From positions 372,001 to 436,000 of the forward strand of contig NZ_JAATIZ010000002.1 in the NCBI RefSeq assembly GCF_011927625.1: a stretch of DNA of 64,000 nucleotides, read 5' to 3'. The first letter of the stretch is position 1. The number at the start of each line of letters is the position of its first letter. Both the position numbers and the translations under genes were made by a program. Source of the DNA: Paenalcaligenes hominis (lineage in GTDB: Bacteria; Pseudomonadota; Gammaproteobacteria; Burkholderiales; Burkholderiaceae_B). Under the pieces are notes generated by a model. It was not told where the DNA came from and searched no databases. It saw only the letters and a list, made by a program, of their open reading frames with translations. Shown one piece after another: positions 36,506 through 45,519 of the stretch.

Positions 36506-37150
36506 CTATCCTTTTTGTTGAACGTTAAGCTGACTGGTACGCTGTTCAAGCAGAGCGAGCTTTTGGTCTAAATACTGCAATTGATCTTGCCAAATAACTA
36601 AATAATCGCGGCTGACTAACACACCACTTTCCTCGCCTAAAAACTCAGCCACATTACCCTCTAGTTGTTGAGCGGTACGTTGGCCTGATGTCATAAGGTG
36701 CTTAAGCGAAGCCACTATGCGTACCGCGAGAAGATCACCGGTAAAACGGGCAATTTCTGCCTCTGGATCGAAGCGCAATTGAGAAACAACCTGAGCCACC
36801 GCATTGGCTAGACCAGCATCCCCTTGGATATGCACTAAAGCAAGCACCGCGTCAGGGTCTGAACTAGCAAACGCAGCAGGAAGCTGACTAATATGAGAGG
36901 TAGGAATACGTAGTTCCACATCAGCCATTACGGCTGAGTCAGTCAAGTTAAGTTGACCCGCATGCGTGAAGCTTAATGATAAAGGCAGTGAGCCAAACGT
37001 GCATTTCAGCGTGCGGCCTGCATACTGAGCCAAGCGTTGCTGAGCCCATGGCTCGCGGCTTAAGACAGCATTAAGCGCCCGCACTACTAAAGCAGTGGGG
37101 CGCATAGCGGCTGGTAAAGGCAGTGAAGCAAATAGGGTTGGCAAAGACAC
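36506..37150 (-). CDS. ubiJ: Ubiquinone biosynthesis accessory factor UbiJ
   Basis: This SCP2-domain protein binds ubiquinone intermediates and helps assemble the Ubi complex in the cytosol. It is 214 aa. The N-terminal lipid-binding SCP2 fold includes LPLSLSFTHAGQLNLTD and VHIQGDAGLANAVAQVV. The C-terminus forms a coiled coil (QLQYLDQKLALLEQRTSQ). Identification is supported by position directly before ubiB. Confidence 0.88.
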   Translation of the reverse strand: MSLPTLFASLPLPAAMRPTALVVRALNAVLSREPWAQQRLAQYAGRTLKCTFGSLPLSLSFTHAGQLNLTDSAVMADVELRIPTSHISQLPAAFASSDPDAVLALVHIQGDAGLANAVAQVVSQLRFDPEAEIARFTGDLLAVRIVASLKHLMTSGQRTAQQLEGNVAEFLGEESGVLVSRDYLVIWQDQLQYLDQKLALLEQRTSQLNVQQKG

Positions 37151-37202
37151 AGTCCACCTATATGTTGGAATAAAGCCTTAGTTTAACCCGTAGACCTACA
37201 CA

Positions 37203-38168
37203 TTAGTTATTTGTGTCGATTTGCTGAATACCTGCCAACAACCAACCTGTATTATCTGCCTTGTAAAGATTCCAAACCTCTTCAAAACTGAAGGCTTCGG
37301 AGTTGGGGTCTTCACGCAACATACCTGAATAACGCACGCTAGCTAAATGCCCATCGGTGACTTTTTCAATGCCAAGCAATTCAGCATTTAGCAACACGAT
37401 TTGTGTATGTTGGGCGCCTTCGCGAGCCAAGATCTCGGGCGTGAGCTCTTTAAGCAAGTCGTCGGTTAAGTATTCGCTTAGTGCGGCAGGGTTGCCCTGA
37501 TCCCAGAGCTCTTGAATATGACGAAACTGTTGTTTTGAGTTGTTCAAGAAGCTAGTGATATCGAAGTCGGCAGGAATAAACCAAGACGGATCAATCGCCT
37601 GAACCGGTTCAGTAGCCGTGCCTAAATCGGCCATGGGCTCAGCTTGGAACGAAGCGTTTTGCGCTGACGCGTTGGCTGGCATTTGTGGCGTTGAGTCGCG
37701 GTACATGGGCGAGGCCTGCCCCGCAGACTGCGTAGCGGGTCGAGCGCTACCACCGCGTAAACGACGCACTACAAAGATGACAGCAAAGACAACCAATGCA
37801 ATAAGGACAGCACTGGATAAGGCTTCGAGTAATGCCCCACCTAAACCTAGGCTAGATAGCAAAGCGGCAATACCCAAACCTGCCGCAATACCGGCGATCG
37901 GGCCTAAAAAGCGAGAAAACCCGCTTTTGGGCTGAGCAGCAGCACCACTACGTGCGGCATTGGCATTGGCCGGTGTGGCACTGCGATTGGTAGCAGCAGG
38001 CGGTTGCACCGCCTGACGTTGCTGCATCACATTGGACGATTGACGTCCAAAGCTCTTACCGCCTCCCATGCGACGTGCCTCGGCATCAAAGGATGCCGTC
38101 ATCATCACAACGGTGGAAAAAGCCAAAACGGCTACAGCTGCAAAACGAGCTAGACGCTTAGAAATCAT
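37203..38168 (-). CDS. Tim44-like domain membrane protein
   Basis: This 321-aa protein starts with a signal or anchor (AAVAVLAFSTVVMMTASFDA). A low-complexity Gln/Ala/Pro linker follows, then one or two membrane segments around FLGPIAGIAAGLGIAALLSS and VLIALVVFAVIFVVRRL. The C-terminal domain of about 125 residues (from FDITSFLNNSKQQFRHIQEL) fits the Tim44-like/Mba1 fold. Such proteins commonly stand between ubiE and ubiJ in relatives. The role is uncharacterised, possibly in envelope or membrane-protein handling. It is 52 bp upstream of ubiJ in the same direction. Confidence 0.85.
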   Translation of the reverse strand: MISKRLARFAAVAVLAFSTVVMMTASFDAEARRMGGGKSFGRQSSNVMQQRQAVQPPAATNRSATPANANAARSGAAAQPKSGFSRFLGPIAGIAAGLGIAALLSSLGLGGALLEALSSAVLIALVVFAVIFVVRRLRGGSARPATQSAGQASPMYRDSTPQMPANASAQNASFQAEPMADLGTATEPVQAIDPSWFIPADFDITSFLNNSKQQFRHIQELWDQGNPAALSEYLTDDLLKELTPEILAREGAQHTQIVLLNAELLGIEKVTDGHLASVRYSGMLREDPNSEAFSFEEVWNLYKADNTGWLLAGIQQIDTNN

Positions 38169-38292
38169 GGAAATCTCCTGTGGGCAAGTACTTTGCCCTA
38201 AACAGCGTAATAAAACTGACTATAAGCTGACAGATTAGCACAAGAACTGGGGCTTTAACCACCTTTATCTTTAAGTGTATACCTTAACTGCC

Positions 38293-39873
38293 TCATTTAA
38301 TTAAATCAGCAACTAACAGGCCCGAGCCACCCCCTAAGCCTGGACCTGGGTGGGTGGATGCACCAATGTGATAGACGTTGGCGACTGGCGTGTGATGGCC
38401 TTTTACTTTGCCCTGCTTGGCAAAAGGTCTAAACCAAAAGAACTGATCTAAAGAACATGCGCCGGAATAAATATCGCCATCAACTAAATTGACATTTAAC
38501 TGAGACAGATCGTAGGGCGATAAAACATGGCGCCCAATTATGGCTTCATCGAGATTAGGAATATGTTGCGCGAGTTGGTTAATAATACGGTTAGCCACGT
38601 GCTCCTTAACCTCAGGTGTCCAACCCTCTGCCCCTACAGCGATCTGATTCGCCGCATCCCCTTTTAGTTCTCTTGGCATGTCTTGAATTTGCAACCAGAG
38701 AATCCAGCCCCCTTCTGGTGCTCGACTCGGGTCTACCGCCACGGGTTGGCCTACGGCAATTGTGGATTGACGCGGGATTAGCCCGCACTCGGCTTCCATC
38801 ACAGATAAAGACACCTGATCTAAGTCGGTGGCTAGATGCAGCAACGGCACATTGATCATCTCCGGATCTGCCCACTGGGGCTTTTCTTTCAAGGCCAAGT
38901 GGATCTGCATTGCTCCTCGTCCGTAGCGGTAAGTACTCGCCGCTTTTTGTGTCTCTAGCGGGGTATCGTGCAATAACACGCCATACAGTTGGGTGGGTGT
39001 CACATTACACACCACAGCCTTGGTGGCGTAATAAGCGTCTTGGCCACTTTGAACACCTATTGCACGACCGTTTTGAAGCAAAATACGTTCTACATTGACG
39101 TGGTTATAAAGCTCCCCACCGTGTTGTCGAATCAAGCGTACAAACCCGTCTACGAGTTTTTGACCACCCCCTTTTACTACTGGCATGCCACCCGCCACAA
39201 CGGCGGCAAAGGTAAGCTTTCCTATCAATGCGGAGCCTGCGTCTTGAGGCCCAAGACCTGAATGCAGCACCCAAGGCGCCATCAGCGCGTTGGTTTGGGG
39301 GTGCTGTACGTACTGTTGGGACCACGTTCTAAATGGTGTAAGAGCGCCTTTCGCGAACCCCAATAAGTCATCCAGGCCTCGTTTGCGCCATTGCTGATAT
39401 AACAACTTAAAGGTGCTCCATTTATAGGGAGAGTTCCCCAGCATTCCAAATAGCAATTCGGCGTTTTTCTCAAAAATCTCATTCACCATCGCGTTAAACG
39501 CCTGCCCGTCTCCTGGTGCAAATTGGTCGATGCGCTGAATCGTATCCGCGACATCTTGTTTTAGGACGAGGCTGTGTCCTGCCGGGGTAATGACACCGGT
39601 TGTGTAGCCATTGTTTAAAAACTCAACGCCTACACTTGCCAAATCACTTTGAATCCGTTGGTAGGCACCGCCACCTAAAAATAGGGGATACCACGACGCC
39701 ATTAGCTCGTGGTGATACCCCGGAAAAAGCTCTGTTGTGTGAATACAGCCACCAAAGGAGGCTTTGCGCTCTAGTACCAAGGGCTTAATGCCTCGCTTCG
39801 CTAATAGCAAAGCGCACACCAATGAATTTAAGCCACTACCTATAATCACTACGTCATAGTTTTTGTTTTTCAA
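38293..39873 (-). CDS. FAD-dependent oxidoreductase, phytoene-desaturase / PYROXD2-like
   Basis: This is a 526-aa flavoprotein. The dinucleotide-binding motif VVIIGSGLNSLVCALLLAKR is at residues 9-28. There is an FAD segment GGCIHTTELFPGYHHE, and the C-terminal GASTHPGPGLGGGSGLLVAD is diagnostic of the carotenoid-desaturase-like family. No carotenoid genes are near, so a role in oxidising a ring or alicyclic product of the neighbouring dioxygenase is plausible but inferred. It is the last gene of the catabolic transcript, 6 bp after the SDR. Substrate unknown. Confidence 0.82.
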   Translation of the reverse strand: MKNKNYDVVIIGSGLNSLVCALLLAKRGIKPLVLERKASFGGCIHTTELFPGYHHELMASWYPLFLGGGAYQRIQSDLASVGVEFLNNGYTTGVITPAGHSLVLKQDVADTIQRIDQFAPGDGQAFNAMVNEIFEKNAELLFGMLGNSPYKWSTFKLLYQQWRKRGLDDLLGFAKGALTPFRTWSQQYVQHPQTNALMAPWVLHSGLGPQDAGSALIGKLTFAAVVAGGMPVVKGGGQKLVDGFVRLIRQHGGELYNHVNVERILLQNGRAIGVQSGQDAYYATKAVVCNVTPTQLYGVLLHDTPLETQKAASTYRYGRGAMQIHLALKEKPQWADPEMINVPLLHLATDLDQVSLSVMEAECGLIPRQSTIAVGQPVAVDPSRAPEGGWILWLQIQDMPRELKGDAANQIAVGAEGWTPEVKEHVANRIINQLAQHIPNLDEAIIGRHVLSPYDLSQLNVNLVDGDIYSGACSLDQFFWFRPFAKQGKVKGHHTPVANVYHIGASTHPGPGLGGGSGLLVADLIK

Positions 39874-39879
39874 TGTTCT

Positions 39880-40674
39880 TTACTCCTTTGGATTCGCGGT
39901 TTGATCTAACCAGTACCGTGGCCCTTTGCCTTGGTCGGGGCCTAATACCGAAAAGCCCCCATCCACAGGAATATCTACGCCTGTGATCCAACTGGCTTGT
40001 GGTGAAACCAAAAACCCAATCACAGCGGCAATTTCACTTGCATCAGCTACCCGTCCTAAAGGGTGCACCTGTGCGCCCACCTCATTAGCGAGTGAACGGT
40101 CTCCTTTCACCATCGAAGACAGGGCTGGCGACCACGTCCATGCGGGGGAAACAGCCACCACTCGTATACCTTGGGGCGCCAGCTCGGCCGCTAGGTTTTT
40201 AGTTATTTGCAATAATGCGGCTTTAGAGGCTGGATATAACAGTCGGCCTACGCCAGCAATTTTGCCGCCAATACTGCCTAAATTAATAATCACGCTGCCT
40301 GTCCGCATTAACGGCACCACTTTTTGGGTTAATAACGCAGCTGAAACTAAATTGACATCCAGAGTCTGATGCCATTGTGCGCGAGTAGAGGCTAAGCCGG
40401 CATCGTTATAGGAACAAGCGTTATTAATTAAATAATCCACTTGCCCAAACTGATGCTGAATACTGGCTAAAGCGTGGTCAACCGCGTTATCGTCGCAAAT
40501 ATTGACATGGAAAAAGTGGTAAGCCGAATCATTCAGCTCAACACCTAAGGCTTGGCCTGCTTCGAGGTCTCTATCTAAGACCATGACGTGAGCGCCTTCA
40601 AGTAAAAAATGCTGCACGACCGCAGCACCTATACCCTGAGTCCCACCTGACACCACAACCACTTTCTGAGTCAT
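39880..40674 (-). CDS. Short-chain dehydrogenase, possible cis-dihydrodiol dehydrogenase
   Basis: This is a classical SDR of 264 aa. The cofactor motif SGGTQGIGAAV is at residues 9-19, followed by NNACSYND. The catalytic Ser is in NLGSIGG, with Tyr/Lys in YPASKAALL. With a ring-hydroxylating dioxygenase in the same transcript, the simplest role is oxidation of the cis-dihydrodiol to a catechol, as BenD does. That is inference. Its ATG overlaps the upstream stop by four bases. Confidence 0.8.
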   Translation of the reverse strand: MTQKVVVVSGGTQGIGAAVVQHFLLEGAHVMVLDRDLEAGQALGVELNDSAYHFFHVNICDDNAVDHALASIQHQFGQVDYLINNACSYNDAGLASTRAQWHQTLDVNLVSAALLTQKVVPLMRTGSVIINLGSIGGKIAGVGRLLYPASKAALLQITKNLAAELAPQGIRVVAVSPAWTWSPALSSMVKGDRSLANEVGAQVHPLGRVADASEIAAVIGFLVSPQASWITGVDIPVDGGFSVLGPDQGKGPRYWLDQTANPKE

Positions 40675-41273
40675 TGGCTTACCTTTTTATTCCAGTCGGC
40701 CGCGCTTAATTGCGGCACTACCTTGGCAATTAAGCGCATACTTTGTAAAGCGTTCGCATGGGCCTCGGGTGGCGCCCCGCATGCATCGGCGGCCACAATG
40801 ACCTCAAACCCCATGTCTACGGCATGCCGTACGGTGCTTTCCACCACAGAGTGCGTGGCAACCCCACCGACAACTAATCGTTGCGCGTTCAACTTTCGTA
40901 GAATCACCTCAAGGTCAGACCCGTAAAACGCATTAATACGCTTATGGCTTACTACAAATTCTGCAGAGTGGTTTGCCAAAGGCTCTAGCCCAGTATAAAA
41001 CTGCGCGCCCCAACTGCCATCCTGCATGGCTCCCATCTGCTTAACGGCTTCTAGAATAGGAGCATTACAGATTAAGTCTGCATAATCAGGACGATAGGCG
41101 ACACGCACATGCACAATGGGTACATGTGCCTGCCTAGCTTGTGATAGTAGACTCGCTGCAGCGGTAATCACCCGTTGGCGATCAGGGCTATTTGCCTCGA
41201 TACCTACACGTATTTTGCCTTCCTCGTGCAGCACTTCGTTTTGATAATGCAAAGCCAATAACACCGTACCCAT
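40671..41273 (-). CDS. Isochorismatase-fold protein lacking catalytic Asp and Cys
   Basis: The 200-aa fold is that of isochorismatase-like or cysteine hydrolases: LLALHYQNEVL at the start, VVSHKRINAFYGSDL in the middle and VGGVATHSVVEST near residue 140. In active members the first motif has Asp (DxQN), which is His here. The last has Cys (TxxCV), which is Val here; the lysine is kept. So it is either an inactive relative, a binding or chaperone protein, or uses other chemistry. It sits between the dioxygenase beta gene and the SDR, tightly packed, so it is part of the catabolic operon. Confidence 0.8.
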   Translation of the reverse strand: MGTVLLALHYQNEVLHEEGKIRVGIEANSPDRQRVITAAASLLSQARQAHVPIVHVRVAYRPDYADLICNAPILEAVKQMGAMQDGSWGAQFYTGLEPLANHSAEFVVSHKRINAFYGSDLEVILRKLNAQRLVVGGVATHSVVESTVRHAVDMGFEVIVAADACGAPPEAHANALQSMRLIAKVVPQLSAADWNKKVSQ

Positions 41274-41289
41274 GTGACTTCCTTGATAC

Positions 41290-41823
41290 TTATAGATGGA
41301 CTTCTAAGTTGCTGTGTACATCTTCACGATCGACTAAGTTGACCTGCTTTAGATAAATCTGCCATGTGTCTTGATGGGTTTTTAGCTTGTAAATGTAGGA
41401 CCCGCCCAAAACACGCTGTTCTCCTTTGCGCCACTCAATCACTTGAAACGCCGCCTGAATCACTAAATAGCCGTGGGAGTCCTGACCCAACACAGACACA
41501 TTGCTGATTAAGCGTGAAGAACGCGTAGGTGGTTGTTGCGACCAATTTCTGGCATTTTCCAAACGCTTCATACGCAGCTCACGCAGCATTTTGTTTTCCC
41601 AGAATAGGGAAATATGATCGTACGGGCTTGTTTGCTCAAAAGAATGAGGCGCCCAATACATGCCGTCTTCTGTCCATAAGTCTAGCCATTGCTCCCATTG
41701 GCGTTGATCCAAATAACGCGCCTCAGCGTAAAGAAATTGCTTAACTTGCTCTAGTTGTTCTAGGTTAAACGCCACGGGGCGTAAGTTGTCTATGCTGACA
41801 TCAAAATCTATATCAAAAAGCAT
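41290..41823 (-). CDS. Aromatic-ring-hydroxylating dioxygenase, small (beta) subunit
   Basis: This is a 177-aa NTF2/SnoaL-like fold. The segments LYAEARYLDQRQWEQWLDLW, YWAPHSFEQ and TRSSRLISNV are typical of benzoate/anthranilate-type small subunits, which are structural partners in the alpha3-beta3 enzyme. The alpha stop is part of a TGAGGA ribosome site for this gene, so expression is coupled. Substrate not predictable. Confidence 0.9.
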   Translation of the reverse strand: MLFDIDFDVSIDNLRPVAFNLEQLEQVKQFLYAEARYLDQRQWEQWLDLWTEDGMYWAPHSFEQTSPYDHISLFWENKMLRELRMKRLENARNWSQQPPTRSSRLISNVSVLGQDSHGYLVIQAAFQVIEWRKGEQRVLGGSYIYKLKTHQDTWQIYLKQVNLVDREDVHSNLEVHL

Positions 41824-41832
41824 GGTTATTCC

Positions 41833-43134
41833 TCAAGCAGCATTTAGCATGTATTTTTTCCAAGCGCGGTATAAATTTCGAACGGGAAGTTCGCTGGTGC
41901 CATTTACGGCTTTATACCCCCCCTCAATGGCTTCATCGGTACCGTGATAGCGGTGCATGCTGATCCAATCTCCACCATCGGTCAGATTCCCTTGCTGGCA
42001 ACGACCATAGAGCTCCACATCATCTGGCATGACATTAGAAGAAGGAGAGTTAATGAGATTGGCGTACATTAAGCCTCGATGAAACAGTTCTTCGGGGGCA
42101 CCTTTTAGGCGGAACAACTGAATCTCTACTTCGGTTTCATCGACTGCCACAGGGCGAATAACACGAAACTGTTGGAAAACAGTATGAGGTGAGCCACTGC
42201 CATACAAGACCGTGTTGTGGCGATTTTCACTTAAGATAGCCAAAGCACGCTCTGCGCCATACGCCTCGCTTAAAAGTTCATAGTGACGTTTAGAGACGGG
42301 ATCAGACTCGATAGAGCCAGGATCAAAAATACCTTCCATGTAACCATGGCCGTTATCAAATGCGTAAAGATCTAACTGTTCCCAGAAAGTATACGGCTCG
42401 CCATTCCCCGCCATAATGTGTAACTCTAACGGCATGTGCCCCTCTTTGGTGGCTTGTTCTTTAGCAGCAGCATGTGAGGACTCATGCGTCACTACGGCAT
42501 GCATCGTATCGTGCAAGTTCTCGTAGAACACTTTCCAGTTCGAGGGCTGACGTACTTTAAAACTGCCACGCACTACCTCTACCTCGCCCACGGGGGAACG
42601 GTCGCATAAATTATCAATGGAGCTTAAAACACCACCTAGAAAATCCGCTAAGCTCTCACCCTCGGCGGCTTGGCTTGCAAACACAAAACCTCGGTAATTA
42701 TCCACTCGGGCTAAACGACGCATAGAAAAATCAGGGTGTTTGGGATCAAAGCACGTTCCCTCAAAGCCGGCTCGCATAGGAGCTGCCAAATGTGCGCCAT
42801 CTAACTTAAACGTCCAAGCATGATAAGGACAGCGGAAAAATTTCCCCGCATTACCACAACCTTTGGCTACCACTTGGGCCCCTTTATGAGGACAACGGTT
42901 ATAGAGCACATGAACTTGCTTGTCACTGCCTCGCACCATAATGACGTCCTGGGTCCCGAGGGTAGTCGTAATGTAGTCTCCGACATTAGGTACTTGGCTT
43001 TCATGACCGACATACACCCAAATAGTGCCGTAAATGCGTTCCATTTCCATTTTGAAAATAGCGGGGTCAGTATAGAGACGTTTATGTACGCTTTCGTCTC
43101 GAACCATATTTGCTATGTCTTGTGTTGCAATCAT
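41833..43134 (-). CDS. Aromatic-ring-hydroxylating dioxygenase, large (alpha) subunit
   Basis: This is the catalytic subunit that adds O2 to an aromatic ring. The Rieske [2Fe-2S] ligands are CPHKG and CPYHAW (about residues 80-102). The mononuclear iron site is D-x-x-H-x4-H in HDTMHAVVTH, with a later Asp in PDDVELYG; the bridging Asp is kept. The length of 433 aa is normal. I start at ATG 43134 because AAGGAGG lies just upstream, and the TAA stop of the binding-protein gene is embedded in that site. No reductase or ferredoxin gene is nearby, so electrons must come from elsewhere. The substrate is probably an aromatic acid, by general resemblance only. Confidence 0.92.
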   Translation of the reverse strand: MIATQDIANMVRDESVHKRLYTDPAIFKMEMERIYGTIWVYVGHESQVPNVGDYITTTLGTQDVIMVRGSDKQVHVLYNRCPHKGAQVVAKGCGNAGKFFRCPYHAWTFKLDGAHLAAPMRAGFEGTCFDPKHPDFSMRRLARVDNYRGFVFASQAAEGESLADFLGGVLSSIDNLCDRSPVGEVEVVRGSFKVRQPSNWKVFYENLHDTMHAVVTHESSHAAAKEQATKEGHMPLELHIMAGNGEPYTFWEQLDLYAFDNGHGYMEGIFDPGSIESDPVSKRHYELLSEAYGAERALAILSENRHNTVLYGSGSPHTVFQQFRVIRPVAVDETEVEIQLFRLKGAPEELFHRGLMYANLINSPSSNVMPDDVELYGRCQQGNLTDGGDWISMHRYHGTDEAIEGGYKAVNGTSELPVRNLYRAWKKYMLNAA

Positions 43135-43144
43135 TTTTGCCTCC

Positions 43145-44311
43145 TTACATACTGCAGTTTTTGTAGTAATGATCTTTGTAATCACTAAAGACTAAACCTA
43201 GCGTTTTGTTTTTAATTTCACCATCGCTATCTTTATATACTTCGCGCATATAGTAATTTTGAATGGGGTAATTATTGGTGTTAAATGCAAAATCGCCTCT
43301 TACCGAGTCAAACTCCGCCTTTTTAAGCTCTGCTCTTAACTTGTCTTTATCGCTAAGGTCACCCTTTAAATTTTGGACTGCGGCTCCTAATAAGCGCGCC
43401 GCATCGTAACCTTGGGCCGCATACATCGAAGGGATACGGCCATATTGTTTTTGGAAAGCCTCTACAAATTGTTTATTGGCTTCATTGTCCAAATCAGCAG
43501 ACCATTGCGCGGCATTACGCATTCCTACCATAGGCTCTCCTACCGCCCGTATGGTGTCCTGATCGGCCGAAAAACCCGGTGTGTAAATAGCGATTTGCTG
43601 ATTTAAGCCTGAACTCACTAATTGCTTAATGAAGCTAACCCCCATTCCTCCCGGTAAAAAGAAAAATACAGCATCGGCGCCAGAGGCTCGGATCTGTGCG
43701 ATCTCGGTGGCGAAATCCAACTGCCCCAACTTCACATAGGTTTCGTCAGCAAGCTCTCCTGTGTATTCACGCTTGAACCCATCAATGGTTTCACGACCGC
43801 CTGGATAGTTGGGGGCAATGACAAAGACCTTTTTATAATTGGCCTCGCTCATGGACTTACCCATTGCAGCGGGGATATCTTCGTTTTGCCACGAGACAGT
43901 AAAAAAGTTAGGGTGACACTTCTCTCCAGCAAAGTCCGCCGGACCCGTATTAGTGGATAGATAAATGGTGTCATTACCTAAAATCCGCGGCATAACTGGC
44001 AACAGCACATTTGAAAACACCATGCCTGTCATGATGTCCACTTTGTCGCGCTTTAATAATCGCTCTGCTGCTTGACGCCCTTCATCGGGTTTTTGTTGGT
44101 CGTCTGCAATAAGCAAGGTGGTCTTTATGCCACCTAGTTGGTGATTACTTTGTAAAACAGCCAGCTCAAAGCCATCTTTAATTTCATTTCCTAAAGCAGC
44201 ACCAGGACCTGAAAATGTAGAAAGCAAACCTATTTTTAACTCCTCTGCCATCGCTGCATGACAGGTCAATCCTCCTAAGCCCAGCAAAACGGCTATAGCG
44301 GTCTTTTTCAT
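43145..44311 (-). CDS. Periplasmic substrate-binding protein, LIV/aromatic ABC type
   Basis: This is a 388-aa Peripla_BP_6 protein. The signal peptide is KKTAIAVLLGLGGLTCHAAMA followed by EELKIGLLSTFSGP. The two-lobe pattern includes ADDQQKPDEGRQAAERLL and QGYDAARLLGAAVQ. It is the first gene of the catabolic transcript and likely delivers the aromatic substrate. No permease or ATPase genes are present, so it must use components encoded elsewhere. The ATG follows AAAGGAGA. A dyad AAAACCC-CGA-GGGTTTT lies 24 bp upstream. Confidence 0.88.
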   Translation of the reverse strand: MKKTAIAVLLGLGGLTCHAAMAEELKIGLLSTFSGPGAALGNEIKDGFELAVLQSNHQLGGIKTTLLIADDQQKPDEGRQAAERLLKRDKVDIMTGMVFSNVLLPVMPRILGNDTIYLSTNTGPADFAGEKCHPNFFTVSWQNEDIPAAMGKSMSEANYKKVFVIAPNYPGGRETIDGFKREYTGELADETYVKLGQLDFATEIAQIRASGADAVFFFLPGGMGVSFIKQLVSSGLNQQIAIYTPGFSADQDTIRAVGEPMVGMRNAAQWSADLDNEANKQFVEAFQKQYGRIPSMYAAQGYDAARLLGAAVQNLKGDLSDKDKLRAELKKAEFDSVRGDFAFNTNNYPIQNYYMREVYKDSDGEIKNKTLGLVFSDYKDHYYKNCSM

Positions 44312-44334
44312 TGCTGTCTCCTTTAGTTAAGTAA

Positions 44335-44351
44335 AAACCCCGAGGGTTTTA
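44335..44351. promoter_or_regulatory. Dyad between binding-protein gene and AraC regulator
   Basis: AAAACCC-CGA-GGGTTTT is a perfect 7-bp palindrome in the divergent intergenic region, 24 bp before the binding-protein ATG. It could be an operator or a 5'-leader stem; on the plus strand it precedes araC, but there it lies far from a good T run. The surrounding region is strongly AT-rich. Confidence 0.45.
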
Positions 44352-44491
44352 CACTCAGATTCTTTTTTTTTGCTTTAATTTTTATCTAAAATACTTCATA
44401 TATAAAACAATCATAAGTAAGACATCCTGCCCTAACTAGCCATAATGGGCACGACCTATCCACTTTAGGTAAATAGTTGGAGACACGCTTT

Positions 44492-45472
44492 ATGACCTCA
44501 TGGCTTATGCATGGATTGCAAAATTTGTATGCGTTGCCTCCGGTTTTTGAGTCATCTGATCCGCATATGACTAAAACAGAAACCACCGAATTTCTAAAAG
44601 AGCATCGGCTAACTTGGCAAACAGGCACAGTTAACTCGGCCTTGCGGTGTACTACCGTCGGAGAGCTTTCTTTTTTAATGTTGCGTTACGGCGCAGCGGT
44701 TCATGTCGCACCGGGTGCGTTGCACGATTTTTATTTATTTCAGGTGCCCATTCGTGGTCAGTCACGTATTGGGGTAGGCAATCACCAAATTCATGCCAAT
44801 TATTCCACCGGCACCATTATTTCCCCCGAGCTAAACGTGCGTTTAGATTGGGAAGAAGACTGTGAGCAGTTTTTAATTAAGATTCCAGCAGAGCGTTTAG
44901 TCGACGCCTGTAGCGCCCTCTTAGATACCACGCCCGAAGAAAAAATAGAGTTTCATCCTGAATTTGATCTGAGTCAGGCTCATGGCATGGCGTGGAAATA
45001 TCAAGTGAATGCATTGCTGACGTACCTATCCACCTGTAGTCAGCCTCCGGCTCAATGGCTGAAAAGCCATGAGTCTTCGTTGCTACAACATCTATTACTG
45101 ACGCAGCCGAATAATTTTTCTCATTATTTTCACGCGCCTAACGCGATAAGCGGTTCAAGGCGACTGCGCTTGGCCAGACGTTATATCCATGCCAACCTAA
45201 AAGCAGATCTCAGTCTCAGTCAAATTGCTGCCGCCTGCGACTCCAGTGTGCGTAGTATGACTCAGGCCTTTAGAGAACAACTCAACCTCAGCCCTCAGCT
45301 CTACATACGTCAAGCTCGGCTGCAAGCGGTACGCCATGCGTTACTGCATGCCTCGCCCACTGCTACAGTGACAGAAATAGCTACGTCCTGGGGCTTTAAC
45401 CATTTAGGTCGATTTAGTGCGTGGTACAAAGAGCGCTACGAAGAGTCCCCTTCTGAGACCCTCAATAAATAG
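44492..45472 (+). CDS. AraC-family transcriptional regulator
   Basis: This protein of about 326 residues has an N-terminal cupin-like AraC_binding_2 domain (VHVAPGALHDFYLFQVPIRG) and a C-terminal double helix-turn-helix. The first HTH is around LSLSQIAAACDSSVRSMTQA; the second is around TVTEIATSWGFNHLGRFSAW. Being divergent from the dioxygenase cluster, it is its likely activator, responding to the aromatic substrate. I start at ATG 44492 (GGAG nine bases upstream), not the TTG at 44477. Its end shares a bidirectional terminator with ubiE. Confidence 0.9.
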   Translation: MTSWLMHGLQNLYALPPVFESSDPHMTKTETTEFLKEHRLTWQTGTVNSALRCTTVGELSFLMLRYGAAVHVAPGALHDFYLFQVPIRGQSRIGVGNHQIHANYSTGTIISPELNVRLDWEEDCEQFLIKIPAERLVDACSALLDTTPEEKIEFHPEFDLSQAHGMAWKYQVNALLTYLSTCSQPPAQWLKSHESSLLQHLLLTQPNNFSHYFHAPNAISGSRRLRLARRYIHANLKADLSLSQIAAACDSSVRSMTQAFREQLNLSPQLYIRQARLQAVRHALLHASPTATVTEIATSWGFNHLGRFSAWYKERYEESPSETLNK

Positions 45473-45482
45473 CAGAATTAAA

Positions 45483-45506
45483 AAAAGCCTGGTTCACCAG
45501 GCTTTT
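45483..45506. terminator. Bidirectional terminator, araC-type gene / ubiE
   Basis: AAAAGCCTGG-TTCA-CCAGGCTTTT has flanking A and T runs on both strands and sits between the convergent genes. Confidence 0.92.
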
Positions 45507-45519
45507 CTACTGCATCGAC

